Source: Anaeramoeba flamelloides (Eukaryota > Metamonada > Anaeramoebidae). From it: 64,000 bases of DNA. The position numbers were made by a program, and so were the translations under genes. Below are positions 1 to 11,788 of this stretch, one piece after another (the stretch's first letter is position 1; every line of letters begins with the position of its first letter). The notes beneath the pieces are model-generated. The model was not told where the DNA came from. It searched no databases and worked only from the letters and a program-made list of their open reading frames with translations. The stretch is taken from assembly GCA_027625915.1 (NCBI GenBank), contig JANTQA010000040.1, positions 1,922,001-1,986,000 on the forward strand, in the 5' to 3' direction.

Positions 1-336
1 TTTCCATTTGATTCGTTAAATCAAAAAATTTTCCAAATAAACAGAAAACTCTAGAAAAACTTATTGCATTTTTTTTATTTTATTTTATGAAAAAAAACCT
101 ATCAACACTTTTTTAAAAATTTGGAAGAATAGAATAAATTCCAAATTTTATTCTGTTTTTTTTAAATCTTGGAAAAGCTAAGTACTGTTAGAGAAAATTA
201 ATTTCTTAGCTTCAAAATAAAAAAAATAATTTTTAATTTTATATAACATGTTTCTTTTAAAATGTATATTTCCTTAATATATAAAAAATCATTCAAACAT
301 TTTAAAACTTTTTTTATAATATATCTCTTAAAATAG
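1..336 (+). other. Intron of the lectin gene with a repeat end
   Basis: No coding signal is visible. The stretch ends in an acceptor (AAATAG, 331-336) just before the lectin exon, so it is read as intron. Bases about 30-60 match the end of the foldback repeat at 14.7-15.2 kb (the 'ccaaataaacagaaaactc' unit), so a piece of that repeat sits in the intron. Confidence 0.5.
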
Positions 337-1144
337 CAAAAACATCGGAATTATTTGATAATCATATACTGAGAGAATTTACAGTAATCAATGTAGATTC
401 TTCAAAAGAAGAAGAACGAATACAACAAAAAGTAACGACAAATAATGGATTACAGAATTCAAACATAAAAGTTAAAGAAGTTTTTGGAATTGAGCTTAGC
501 CAATATACAGAAATCCAAAATCAATATGATGAACTTTTGACATACACAGAAACTTTATTAAATAAAGTTGATAAATTCACCAAAGCCCATGCAGAACTTT
601 ATGCACTCGAAAAATTTCTTTCTAGTTTACAAGAGTATTTATTTTATTTATATTTTCTTTTATTTTAATATTTGTATTTATTTAATATTGGTAATTATTT
701 AATTTATAGTTATTATTTAATTTTCACATTTATTTTTTTTTTTTTATTTTTTTTTTTTTATGAATGAATTACAATCAATTTATTTTAAAATCACCATTTA
801 GATTTGTTAAACAAAACACACATGACATTTTCGATTTAAAACGACAAATTGATACAGAATTAACCAAATATATTTCATTAATAGCAAAAGATCATCGTGA
901 AGTTGATAGATTAGTTAGAACATTCCGTAATAATATTAGTGAATTGTCCACCCTTCTTACGAGATCATCACGCAAAACTTCTGGTATCGCAGATTCAATC
1001 AAAGACGAAACAATTAAGTTAAGACAAGATGTTCAAAAGGAAGGCCATTCTATTGGTTGGATTATTATTATAATACAAGTGATTTTTGTATTAATCTTCA
1101 TAATGCGTAAAAATAAAAGTTCAAAAAAGGACAAATATTATTAA
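337..1144 (+). CDS. L-type lectin (ERGIC-53/VIP36-like) cargo receptor, 3' exons
   Basis: Two exons, 337-634 and 802-1144, joined by a 167-nt GT-AG intron (635-801). The split Glu codon stays in frame across it. The 5' exons lie before the window. About 213 residues are visible. They begin with AKTSELFDNHILREF, which matches the last strand of L-type lectin domains (the 'aDdHDvlsF' motif of ERGIC-53). A helical, coiled-coil-like stalk of about 150 residues follows, then one membrane segment (GWIIIIIQVIFVLIFIM), then a short basic tail ending KKDKYY. That order (lectin, stalk, membrane segment, tail with terminal aromatics) is the ERGIC-53/Emp46/47 plan: receptors that carry glycoproteins from ER to Golgi. 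The terminal YY resembles the FF/LL ER-exit signals of that family. The ATG at 764 lies inside the intron and is not the start. Family call is fairly sure; the sugar-binding core is outside the window. Confidence 0.72.
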
Positions 1145-3110
1145 ACAAAATTTGTTTTCTTTTTTTTTTTAAACATAAAAAATTTTATTAAAAAATTAAC
1201 AATTATTTTAATAAATATATACCTATTTTAACATTTTCAAATCATAATTTCAGATAAATATTGTTTTTTAAATATTATTTTTTTTTAGAATTATTGTTTT
1301 ATAATTAAATCTTGAAAATTAAATCCTTGATTATTATTTGATGACTAACTTGAAATTAAATATTTTGCTTAAATCAAAAATGAATTGAGAAAATAACCTA
1401 AAAGTAAATTTATTTGAGTATAGTTAACTTTAATTTTGCTCAGGATCCATTTAAAATCTAATGAAACTTTCCCAATTTTTGAAATTGATATTCCAAGTGA
1501 AAAGTTTAAAAATTTGATCCCAATCAAACTTTTTCTTTTCATAGAGTTGAACGTTGGAGTTTCCATCTAAAACAAAAGTTACTAAATTCAAGTTAATTTT
1601 CCCAAAGTGTCTTTTTGGAATCCGAAGTTAACCCAACATTAATTTTTTGCCTTTTCTTTTCATCAAAAAAATCAATAAAGTAAAAAACAATGAAACTTTT
1701 TTTTTTGATTTAACAAAGTCTATAAAATATAAAATTTTGTTTATTCATAAAGAAATTTCATTTACTAAGGATAATTTATAAATCTTTATAAAAAATCATT
1801 GATATTTATCAAATTAAGGAATTTTATTTTAAAATTTTACCAGTAAGAATTAAAATAGAACAATAATATTTATTTTCCCCAATTTAATAATTTTCAATTT
1901 CCTAGACCAAAAATATATTTATTTTATAGTTTTAAAAAATAAGTTTGAATTATTATTTATGGGAAAATCTAAAAAGATTAGATTGTAATTATTTCAAAAA
2001 GATTTTATCCAAAACAAAAAAATTATTTTACTGAAAAAAAAAAAAAAAAACATAAAAAAATTAAATTAAATTTTAACCATCTCACAGATAAAATAAAAAT
2101 GTTTTTCCAATATTTAACAAGAAAAAATACAATTATTAAAATAAAATAATCTTTGAATATTTTTTTTTGTTATTTTGTTAAATATTTTATTCAATAAATT
2201 ATTAATATTAAAAGGATTATTTCAATGTAGATAAATACATATACCTTAAAACCCCAAATATACTAATAGCATTCAAAACAAAATTTTTAATTTAAATTGT
2301 TAGAAAATGATTATAAAATATAGAATTTATAAGTAATTATCTTAGAAAAGTTTAGAATTAAAAATTGTATAGTTACAGACAATAAAAAAATAACATGAAA
2401 AAATTTTTTCAACATTATGAATTTTTTAGTGGTTATTGTGAGCTTTATTATTCTCATAACCAGCTTTTGAAAATTTCATATCAACATCAAATTTTGATTC
2501 ATATAAAATTTCAAGTAGCCTTTGGACGGCTGTATATTGGAAAAATATTGATATTAGAATTAACTTTATAAAAAGGAAACAAAATAATTTAGTCTTTCGA
2601 TCTTTAAGTTGATGATTATTGAGTAAATCCTTTGAAATTAAATAATTATAAAAATAGTGACTTTTAGAAGTTCTAAATATGAATTATTAAATACTGTAGA
2701 TATTATTATTTGGAGTTTCAATTTTTTAGATTTGGTAAAAGTTATTAAAAAAATATTTTGAAATGAAAATTTTTTAATTGAGATTATTATTAAAAAATGT
2801 AATAATTTAATTTTGCAATTGGATTTATCATAGATTTCTTAGAGTCACATAAACTATTTGAGTTATGAAAAACTCATATAGTTAGGTCAAATAACAAGAT
2901 ACTTGGTTATAGAGAAATTTAGGGTGGGGTTAACCCCTTTAGAATTTTTATAACATTATCATTGAGGAAAGATGATAAAAATCTTGTTTCAAACCACTTC
3001 CAAAATCAGAGTTTTTGAAAAATACTTTTCTGTTTCAATTTATTTGTACTTTCCAAATAAAATTGATGAAAAATATCAAATTGGGAAATAAGTCCAAACC
3101 AAAAAATAGA
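1145..3110. other. Gene-free AT-rich stretch holding a dispersed repeat
   Basis: No reading frame with coding character was seen. Bases about 2520-2930 form one copy of a dispersed repeat that recurs inverted at about 48340-48735 (listed separately). The rest is A/T-homopolymer-rich sequence in which I recognise nothing. Confidence 0.5.
2520..2930 (+). repeat. Dispersed repeat family L, copy 1
   Basis: The block around 2580-2920 aligns by eye with the reverse complement of about 48340-48735, sharing for example 'agttctaaatatgaattatt' and 'agagtcacataaacc/tatttgag'. A weaker third match lies at about 45790-46050. No terminal repeat or coding frame was found, so its class is unknown. Confidence 0.6.
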
Positions 3111-3118
3111 AAATAAAA

Positions 3119-3915
3119 AAAGCTTGATACGAATCTATCAAATATTCCCAAAAATACCCGAAAATCCTAAATACCCTAAAATTTTTTAACCACATAAAAA
3201 CACTTTTTGAACAACTTCAAAGAAATAATAGTTCCTAATATACTCAGTTTAAAGGTAAATTTGGAATTTTATTTTAGAACAATTTTTTTTTGTGAAAATA
3301 TCAAAATTAAAAAAAAATAAATTTTTGGGAAAGGTATTCAACCCATTTTGTGTGAAAAGGATTGATATATTGGATGATGTATATTACTGATCATTTCGAT
3401 ATGGTATTAACTTAGAGAGAGAAAATGTACTTGTAATGAAAATTTCTAATTCTATATCATTACCTATAATTTTGTAATCTTTAATACAATCCTAAAATAA
3501 CCGAGTAATATCTAATCGTAAAATAGATGCACATAACCTACACAAGGTGACCCAAGCCAAACTTGATTCAACTTCCCATTCCTTAAAAGGAACTGGTTTA
3601 ACCAAAACATACTAACACACACCATACCAAACCTAATACAGCCCATACCAATACCCTAACCTACATATACACTTTCCCTAATAAGTACCAACAATTACTC
3701 AAATATACTCAAAAGGTACCAAAACCTCTTTAGAGTAGTTTAAAGTAGAAAATTCAAAAAAAAAATATTTTGTCTGAAAGTAAAATTGTTATTTTACTGT
3801 TAAACTTAGTATATTGGCATTAGGGTATCTTAGAAGTTGTCCAAAACTTGTTTTTATGTAGTTAAAAATTTTTCGGGTATTTTCAGGAATATTTCAAACA
3901 CACCTTGAGACTGAT
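3119..3915 (+). mobile_element. Non-autonomous DNA element B, copy 1, long terminal inverted repeats
   Basis: About 0.8 kb. The left end (cccgaaaat... ttttttaaccacataaaaaca, near 3160-3205) and right end (tgtttttatgtagttaaaaa... cgggtatttt, near 3850-3890) are inverted copies of each other. The whole unit recurs in opposite orientation at about 44725-45535. No transposase frame remains, so it is MITE-like and must rely on a source element elsewhere. Confidence 0.72.
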
Positions 3916-4299
3916 CAATTCAAATATATTTAATAAAATTTTTAGTTCAATTTCCCATTTAGTAATCTCATATCTTAACTTTTTAAACAGTTTTTGAGAA
4001 ATTTTTGAATCAGAACCAATTTTACAAAAGTGTTTTAACATTTAAAAGAATAAAATTCTTACTTCAAAGCTTATGTAAAAAAAAAATTGTAAAAATGGAA
4101 AAAGAAGTGAAAATTTTTTGAAATTTATTTGAATTTATCAGTATTATTCAAAGCAAGATCTCTTGTCTCAACATACTTTGAAACCAATAAGTGTGATTCT
4201 AATTATACAAGTAATACTCGAGGTCCCTTTTTTTATGTTAGTCCTTAAAGAGTCCCCCCTATTAAAAAAAAAATCATTTTCGATTTTAAAAACACATGC

Positions 4300-4940
4300 T
4301 AAAATGAGAAATATTTTTATTGTTACTGTTGAGAGAAAAATGTTGGACACAGAAAAATGGTTGGACACTATTTTTAATTGGGAACATTAGTAAAATTGAA
4401 AATCAAATCCTATTGGTAACTAAGAGAATTTTTGATAAATACAGGTTTAAAGGTGTTACAATTAATTAGTCTGTGGTGTGTGTAGAATACTCATTTGAAT
4501 GGTTGGTAACTAAAGTAGATCATGCTATTTTAACAAAAATAAAAGTTTTAGTAAAGCTTACTTCTAATTCTGAAAATGGTAATTTTTAAACTTGTTTTAG
4601 ATTATAAGAGATCAGGTTTTGAAAAAAGTAGAATTGCATTAATCGTTATTCTAATAAGTAGATTATTATGATGTTTTTTTAGTTATTTCACAAACGATTG
4701 AAATTAATACAGCCATTTCAACTCAGGTGTGAATCGCACTCATTCGTTGAATGGTCGAGAAACATTTTAAATTGACTTGGAAGGTTTCCCAACCATTCAA
4801 CGAATGAGTGCGATTCACACCTGAGTTGAAACAGCTGTAATCATTTTCAGTAATGTTCCCAATTTTAATTGCTGTCCAACTATTTTTCTATGAACAGCAT
4901 TTTTCTCTCAATAGTTAGTAATTTTTGTAATAAATTAAAA
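4300..4940. mobile_element. Inverted-repeat DNA element E, copy 1, with a nested MITE
   Basis: The left arm (about 4318-4410: gagagaaaaatgttggaca..., ttaattgggaacattagtaa) is mirrored by the right arm (about 4843-4935). Related elements lie at 10959-11399 and about 36470-36915. Element D (4710-4837) has inserted inside it, so E is the older of the two. Confidence 0.65.
4710..4837. mobile_element. Palindromic Tc1/mariner-like MITE D
   Basis: A 128-bp element starting CAGCCATTTCAACTC and ending GAGTTGAAACAGCTG, flanked on both sides by TA. The arms 4716-4755 and 4792-4831 are perfect reverse complements over 40 bp. The CAG/CTG ends plus TA target duplication are the Tc1/mariner signature. The unmutated arms imply a recent insertion. 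Confidence 0.82.
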
Positions 4941-5189
4941 GCAAGTTTTGTAATGATGATAAAATTCACCAATTCCAATTTGATCAGTAAATACAAGGTA
5001 AATTTTTGAGTCTCCTTAATAATAATTTACCCTAAATTTTCAAAAAACCAAAATTTCTGTAATTGAAATAAGTTTCAAGTAATTAAAACCCACAACTATT
5101 CAGTTTGAATTGGTAAAGTTTTCGTCAATACACATATTCACTTTAAAATAATTGTGTGTCAAATTTTTAAAACAAAATTTTTTCTAAAA

Positions 5190-6240
5190 GTCAGTTTCAT
5201 TTTTAAGAACCAAACTTTCAACAGAAATATTGGAACAAAAAATCACAAATTATGTTACAAAATTTAAATTCTTGTTTATAATTTGTGTACACAAAATACC
5301 AAAAAATATGCGAAAAGTTGAGCTTTTTTGTGTCAAAAATTTTGTTCAAGGCTTGAGTCTTAGAAGTGAAATTGATTGTGTTTTTAATTCCAAAATTAAT
5401 TTCTAAAAATAAAAATATAATACTTTTGCAATTTTCAAATAGAATTTGAAAACCTTTTGAGGTATTTTGGATTCTCATCAAAACCATTTTTTTTAACAAA
5501 AAAACAACATTTTTAAATTTTTTTTTCCTTTTTTTGTAATAATCTAATTTAAAATTTAACTCAAAACATTCACAACCTAAAATGGAAATCAATTCACTCA
5601 TTACAATGCGGAACACTGGATTTCGCATAATTTTTACAATTATTCCAAAAAAAGTACCACAGCATTTCCAAATTTTTGTGAACATTCATGCATTTTTCAC
5701 AATTTTATTGAAAAATAAAAACTTGGTCATTACACGGAAAAATTAATTTTTTTGTTATTCCCACGAGTATTATATCATATGGAAAACAATAATTTATAAT
5801 TTTCTCGGGGTTTGATATTATATTTGACGAGATTTCTTTTTTGAAAATGATTCACTGAATCGTTCACAATTCAGGGTGTGAATCACACGTTTATGAACTG
5901 TGTGAAAATTTTGTGAACAATTTTTCTCGACCACTATTTCTGAATATGTGGTACATTACAAACAATATGAAAATTTATTTCTCCTTTTTGTTTTCACGCT
6001 TTTTTTCACACATCATACACAATTTTGGTAACAAGCATTCACAAAGAAAAATAAATTTGAATTTTGAGCCGGAAGTGGGTAGTTTTTGTTAGACATCATA
6101 TATGTAACAAATTATTTTTTGGATTTTTTATTTTTGTGAATTCACATTTCAAATTTTTACCAATTTTGTGAAATAAAATTTCTTGTGAAAATTTCAATTT
6201 GAAAATGCTGTGATTCAGAAATTGTAAAAAATGAAAAGAA
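5190..6240. repeat. Degenerate repeat region with one MITE-C end
   Basis: Bases 5190-5225 match the left end of MITE family C (agtcagtttcatttttaag). No matching right end was found. The following kilobase is rich in 'ttgtgaa' words and short palindromes such as tgtgaatcaca near 5877. A 155-codon open frame on the minus strand (5218-5685) overlaps this repeat and has no recognisable features. I read the stretch as an old or composite element. Confidence 0.4.
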
Positions 6241-7071
6241 AAAATTATTTTCATGTGTATTTATTATTTTTAACTGGTGATATTAATCAATTTATGTAAA
6301 TGACAATATTGGTTGCTTAAGCTTGTAAAGTTTCGACATCTCTCATTTGATTTTGTAAATACTAAACATTGTTTAGTATTTTTATTATTTCTTTTGTGTG
6401 TTTTTTTTGTAATTTGTCTGTTTTTGGATTTTTTTATTTGGTATATATTTTTTTTGAATATTGACCTTAATATTAACTTAATTTTTGAGAATGTAATTTA
6501 TGGGCTTATGCTTTATCTTTGAATGGTATTTTTTGAGAAGTCTTATGTGGTGAATTTTAGTGAATATTTGTGATTGTGAGTGAAATGTTTTGAATCTAAT
6601 TTTTTTTGAAATTTTATTTTAATTTTGAATTTTCATAATACAGTGAGTTATTGTAGTATAATATAAATGTATTCGCCAATACATTTATTTTTAAAATTTA
6701 ATTAGGATATTTTGTGGTTAATTTGAATAAAATATAATAAAAAAATATTTTAAAAATTAGATAATTATAAAAAAATTGTTTGGTTGTCACTGTTATTTCC
6801 TAAGATCAGTATGTATCCAAAAAAATTCTAATAAAAACATCTTCATTGATGTTAGTTAAATGAATTTTTCCATAAAAGAAAAAAATTGTATACTCCTGTT
6901 TTTAAATGTATTTATAAAAAAAATAGTATTTTTTTGAAAGCTTCAGAAGGAACCAAAAACTAGCACAACTTACAATCTTGAGGGACCATATCAAAGAATT
7001 TGACACTTGCAAAACTCTAATAAAAATACCAAGGATAATCTCAAAAACAAGTTAAAACACTTTTTTTAATA

Positions 7072-7274
7072 CAGTCAGTTTCACTTTTAAGGCACAAACT
7101 TTCAACGAAATTTATGTACCAAAAAAATCTACAATTAAGGCACTAAATTTGGAATTGTTTTTTTTTTTTTACAATTTATTTATACTAAAAATCTGAATTT
7201 TGTTCCTTAATTTGAGATTTTTTTTGTGCCTTAAATTTAGTTGAAAGTTTGTGCCTTGAAAGTGAAACTGACTG
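7072..7274. mobile_element. MITE family C (Tc1/mariner-like), copy 1
   Basis: A 203-bp palindromic element. Its left end CAGTCAGTTTCACTTTTAAG and right end ...AGTGAAACTGACTG are inverted copies, with TA directly outside each end. Related copies are at about 7711-7902, 29579-29763, 34664-34855 and 51577-51773, with a fragment at 5190. The arms continue inward through 'gcacaaactttcaacgaaattta'. Confidence 0.82.
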
Positions 7275-7710
7275 TATGATAATTTAACTAAAAATGACAG
7301 TAATAATAATTTTTCAATTTTATTATCAAAATTTAATAATCTAATTCTTGAGATAAAAAAATGGAATTTTATTTTTCAGAAATCAAAATTGAGAGAAATT
7401 TGAGAGTAAAAAAATTCAATAATATTAAAATTCAATATGTTAGGAGGAAAAAATTGAAGAGGGTCTCTTTAAAGAGGGAATCTATATTTTCTAATTTTTT
7501 GACCTAGATTTTGGAAAGGAGGTATCTTAAAATATTAAAGGTCTAGATTTTTTCCAAATCAAAAAACCTATAAAAATATGAAGGTAAATTTTCTCAAACT
7601 GAAAAAACATTTTAGGTAATTATATACAATAACATTGAATTGTAACTAAATGTGAACAATTATTTATCCGAAATATAGTTCAAGAAGAACATGAAAATTC
7701 TCAATAACCA

Positions 7711-7902
7711 ATTCCACTTCTCAGACATAAACTTTCAACGAAATTTATGTACAAAAAAATCTCGAATTAATGTATAAAATTTGGAATTTTTTTTTTTACA
7801 AATATATAAAACTAAAAATCTTAAATTTTGTACCCTAATTTGAACTTTTTATTGTTCCAAAACTTTCGTTGAAAGTTTGAGTCTTAAAAGTGGAACTGGC
7901 TG
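7711..7902. mobile_element. MITE family C, copy 2
   Basis: Same layout as the 7072 copy (inner arm 'taaactttcaacgaaattta' and its inverse), ending tggaactggctg. Its left terminus has diverged (caattccacttctcag), so it is an older copy. Confidence 0.72.
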
Positions 7903-9859
7903 TTTTAAAATGTTCAAAAAAGTTAAGATTCAATTCTGAATTACTTTCGATTCAATTTCAATTCACAAATAGAAGAGTGAAAAGAATGGGATTTCAAATC
8001 TTAAATATCTACTGGAACTCAAATTATATAATTCCGAAAGGTTTCCACAATTAAAATCAAGAGATTTTCAAATGGTAAAATTGACCTTCTTCCTGAAATT
8101 GAAGAATTAAATTCAATTTAATTCGAAGAAACAAGAAAAATCAGTTGGTTTCCGGAATATTTTTTGAAAGGAAATGTTCTGAAAGCAGAGATTTTACTTT
8201 TTTTCTCGTACAAAATACCTCAGAGAAAGATTGTATTGAATGGCAGATTCAGTTCAATTCTTTTGGTAACAAACCACTTCGGTAAAAATCCTTTCTCAAA
8301 CATTGCTTCAATTTAGTTTTCAACAGTTTCAAAATTGGGTTTTTAATTGGTCGAAGAAGAGAAATTTTTGTTGACATATTAAAAACAGATGAGTAGAAAT
8401 ATTTTCGTTGTTGACAATTGATCAGTAACTAAAAGTTAGTCCTCTCTTCGTAATTTGTTAATGAGAAAATTTTGTTTCATAAAAACAAAAAGTTGTAATT
8501 TTTTTGATGAGTAAAGTTTGTTAAATAACCCGTGTCGAAGTTTTAATATGTGTTTTTGAAAATTATTTTGGATGTTTTTGTAAATAACTGTTTTTGTTGT
8601 TTTTTTTTTTAAAAAATGTGTTTATTTTTTCAAAAGCTGTGGTTTTATGTTTTTATTTTCTATTAAATGAAAAATATAGTTCAGTTTAACTCTACTCTCA
8701 AGCCAAACAATACATACAATAGATCATATTATCCAAGTGTTAATCTACAACCTTCAAGGTCAATCTCCTCATAAAAGAGATCGTATTGAACAAAATTTTA
8801 TACTAACCAACATCAAAATCCACAATCAACAAATCTTTCAATGTGAATAAATACAAGAAAAACAAGAAAAAGGCTTAAAAAGAGTTTCTCACAAACTTTT
8901 TTGCTGTATCTCCACATTGAGTAAAAAATGAGATCTTTACTTGCCAAACACGACAAGAATAGCACAAAAAATTGTAGTCACTTTTTTTCCTTAGCAACAC
9001 TTTTTTGTTTTTTTGAAATTGTTCCAAATTTTGAAAATAATTACAAGATCACAATGCAACAACTTTCAATTTAAAAGTTTTTTTCAAGTCAAACTTTTAA
9101 AAACAGGTAATTTTAATAATCTTTCCAATTTTTGGTTTTCATAAAAATAGTTTCAGGTTTTTGAAAGCTTACAAATATTTTTCTTTGAGATAACTTTCAA
9201 AAATTTCAATTAAATTCTAAATGTTATCTTTGGTTAATTATTATTTTTTTACCCTTTTTTGTCTAATAAAAGTTTGTATCAAGTATTTGAAATTTGAAAA
9301 AATATAAAAGAATATCAGAGACTGAAATCTTGCATACTGTCAGTCTGAAAGTTCCAAAAAGTCTTGAAAGTGTTTGTATGGATTGTGCTATTCTTGCCAT
9401 GAAGTTTTTAGAAATTGAAATTACAAAAAATTTCATATCATTTTCCAATTTTCCAATTTTCCTGAAGGTAAATAGTCTTCAAACCATGTTCTAGTAATTG
9501 GTTGACATATTTATTTCTTTGGTTTTTTAATTTTGGCTCTATTGGACGAGATAAGAATCCTCAGTGAAGCAATATTTCGTATTGAATCAAAAGTTAATTA
9601 ACCCATATTTTATCTGATCAAAATTCTATCATTGAACACCCCAATGACCAAATTATTACAACTATTATTTTCCAATTTATAAAATGAAAATTTTTAGTTC
9701 ATATTCCAAAATATTTTTCGAGTTTATAAGTTCAAGAAAATCCAAAGATCTTTACCACATCGTTTAGAAATGATATTTTAAGACATTTAACTAAACTTCC
9801 GGGGTAAACTCTAAGAAAAAAATTTTATCCTGCTTATTTGATTACAACTGTTAATTTTA

Positions 9860-10889
9860 CAGTTGTTTCAATAACCGGTGTTGACCTTTTGTTTGTGTTT
9901 TTTTAAATTATTTGTGTTGTTTTTGTAAATAACTGTTTTTTTTTTTTTTAACGAGTTTTCAATTTTTCAAAAACTGTGGTTTTATGTTGGTAATTTGTTG
10001 TTTAATAAAATACACAATAAAGTATAAAGATACTTTCAATTCAACCAATATGTACAATAGATCATATGATCATCGTGTTTTTCTACAACCTTCAAGACCA
10101 ATCTCCTGATAAAAGAGATCTTATTCAACAAAATTTTACAAACCAACACTAAAATCCACAATCAACAAATCTTTCAATTTGAATAAATCCAAAAAAAAAC
10201 AATAAAAAGGATTAAAAGAGTTTCTTAAAAACTTTTTTGCTGTATCTCCACATAAGCAAAAAATGAGATATTAATTTTACAATGTTTTTTAAAAAAGCTA
10301 GGAACCAAAAATTTCAATTCAATTTCCTTTTTGGCTTTAGTCAATCGTCTTCAAATCTTATTTTGTAATTGGATGATTTTTTTTGATTTGATTTTAATTT
10401 TTTGCATCTCTATTGGATGAGATAAGAATCCTCAGTTTTGAAATATTTCATATTGAATTTAAAGTTAATTATCCGATATATTTCTTCTGGATAAAATTCA
10501 ACAAGAACATGCTTAATTGACCAAATTATTTAAAAACCAATTCTTTTTCAACCATTTACATAAAGAGAGCAGATTAAGTCTCTCAAAAGATCAATTTTCA
10601 TTGATATTAACAAGATCTTTCAATTTATTAAAAGAAAAAATGTTTTGAGGATCTTTGAAAAAAATTTCAATTATTACTTCGAGAATGAAAATAGTATTCT
10701 TAGTGTATACCTCCCTGTTCAAAATAAATTCGCTCTTGAAAATTTAATTTTTTCATGAACAATTAAAAACCGTAAATACAATACCAATAATTTTCTTGAC
10801 AACCATTAAAAACACAAAATTTCAAAAACCACAGTTAAAATCCGAAAAAAAATATTTAGTCAAGTCAACACGGGTTATTGAAACAACTG
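9860..10889. mobile_element. Tc1/mariner-like TIR element F1 (1.03 kb), nested
   Basis: Starts CAGTTGTTTCAATAACCGGT and ends ACGGGTTATTGAAACAACTG, nearly perfect inverted ends, with TA at 9858-9859 and 10890-10891. It shares internal blocks with the host element F2, so the two are members of one family that inserted into each other. No transposase frame survives. Confidence 0.8.
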
Positions 10890-10958
10890 TAATATTCAAT
10901 TTTGGAAATTTTTATAAAAATTTTCAAATATTAATTGGAAAACATCAGTATAGTAGGG

Positions 10959-11399
10959 AAAAAAATCCCCGAATAGATTTTTAATTGTGAATATTAGTAA
11001 AATTTTTGTCTAATTTCAATCAAATCCTTATTATAAATAACCAATTTTTTTATGAGATTAGTAATAAACCTACCTAAAGTTCACCAAAGTAAGGTGTCTA
11101 TGGAATACTCGATTAATTGTTTGATAGCCATATGTTGATCAACTTTTTTTGAAAAACAATCGAGTTTTATTCTGGTTTACTTGAGTTTGGAAAATGATAA
11201 TTTTTCTTCTTGTTTTTTGATTGATTAAATGGTGTTTTGAACAAGTGTGATTTCATTAATCATCATTCTAATAAGTGGGGGAGTTATAATTGAAAAAGTT
11301 CGATTTCTTAAAAATAAGGATTTGATTTTAAATAAAAGAAATTACACAATAATTTTACTAATATTCACAATTAAAAATCTTGTAAGGGATTTTTTTCAT
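10959..11399. mobile_element. Inverted-repeat element E, copy 2
   Basis: 441 bp. The left arm (aaaaaaatccccgaatag... tttttaattgtgaatattag) and right arm are inverted copies over about 45 bp. It lies inside F2. Relatives are at 4300-4940 and 36470-36915. Confidence 0.7.
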
Positions 11400-11788
11400 G
11401 TCCGGTAATTTTTTTCACTGCTCTAAATCAATTTAATTTCAACAAGTTTAATAATTGTAACAAATTAAATCTCAAAAAAGATCAATTTTCATTGATCATA
11501 ACAAGATCTTTCAATTTGTCAATTAAAATAGAAGAAATAATATTGTACACAGCTTTGAATAATAATTTCTTGAATTCTGACTTAGAGAATTACAGTATTA
11601 TCACCAAGATAGACTTCCTTTTTAAACATAAAGAGACTATTGAAAACTATCATTTCAACTATAGATAAAAATTGAAAGCAACGAAAAAAAGTTGAAAAAC
11701 AACACTTAAGAACACTTTTTTGTCAAAAACAACAGTGAAAATATAAAAATAAATATTAAATTCAACACGGGTTATTTAACATACTGTA

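Larger units (their letters stand above)
8514..11786. mobile_element. Tc1/mariner-like TIR element F2, interrupted by F1 and E
   Basis: The terminal inverted repeats are AAGTTTGTTAAATAACCCGT at the left and the inverse of CAGTATGTTAAATAACCCGT at the right. TA lies outside both ends (8512-8513, 11787-11788). The 3.27-kb span holds F1 (9860-10889) and E (10959-11399). The F2 body itself is about 1.8 kb and aligns with F1 over 8525-8935 versus 9870-10268, and again around 9480-9700 versus 10365-10550. A 66-codon frame at 9294-9494 is the only open frame in it. No DDE transposase is recognisable. Confidence 0.7.

Noticed and set aside
764-800. ATG at 764 as the start of a separate 126-residue membrane protein
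   Set aside because: It lies within an A/T-rich intron. Splicing 634 to 802 joins two exons in phase and gives a standard lectin-receptor layout.
5218-5685. 155-codon minus-strand frame as a gene
   Set aside because: It overlaps a MITE-C end and repeat-rich DNA, and is Phe/Ile/Lys/Asn-rich like translated background with no motif.
9294-9494. 66-codon frame with a SOCS-box-like phrase (VPKSLESVCMDCAI)
   Set aside because: It lies inside transposon F2, is absent from the related F1, and the resemblance is short. It is mentioned only as the sole open frame of that element.
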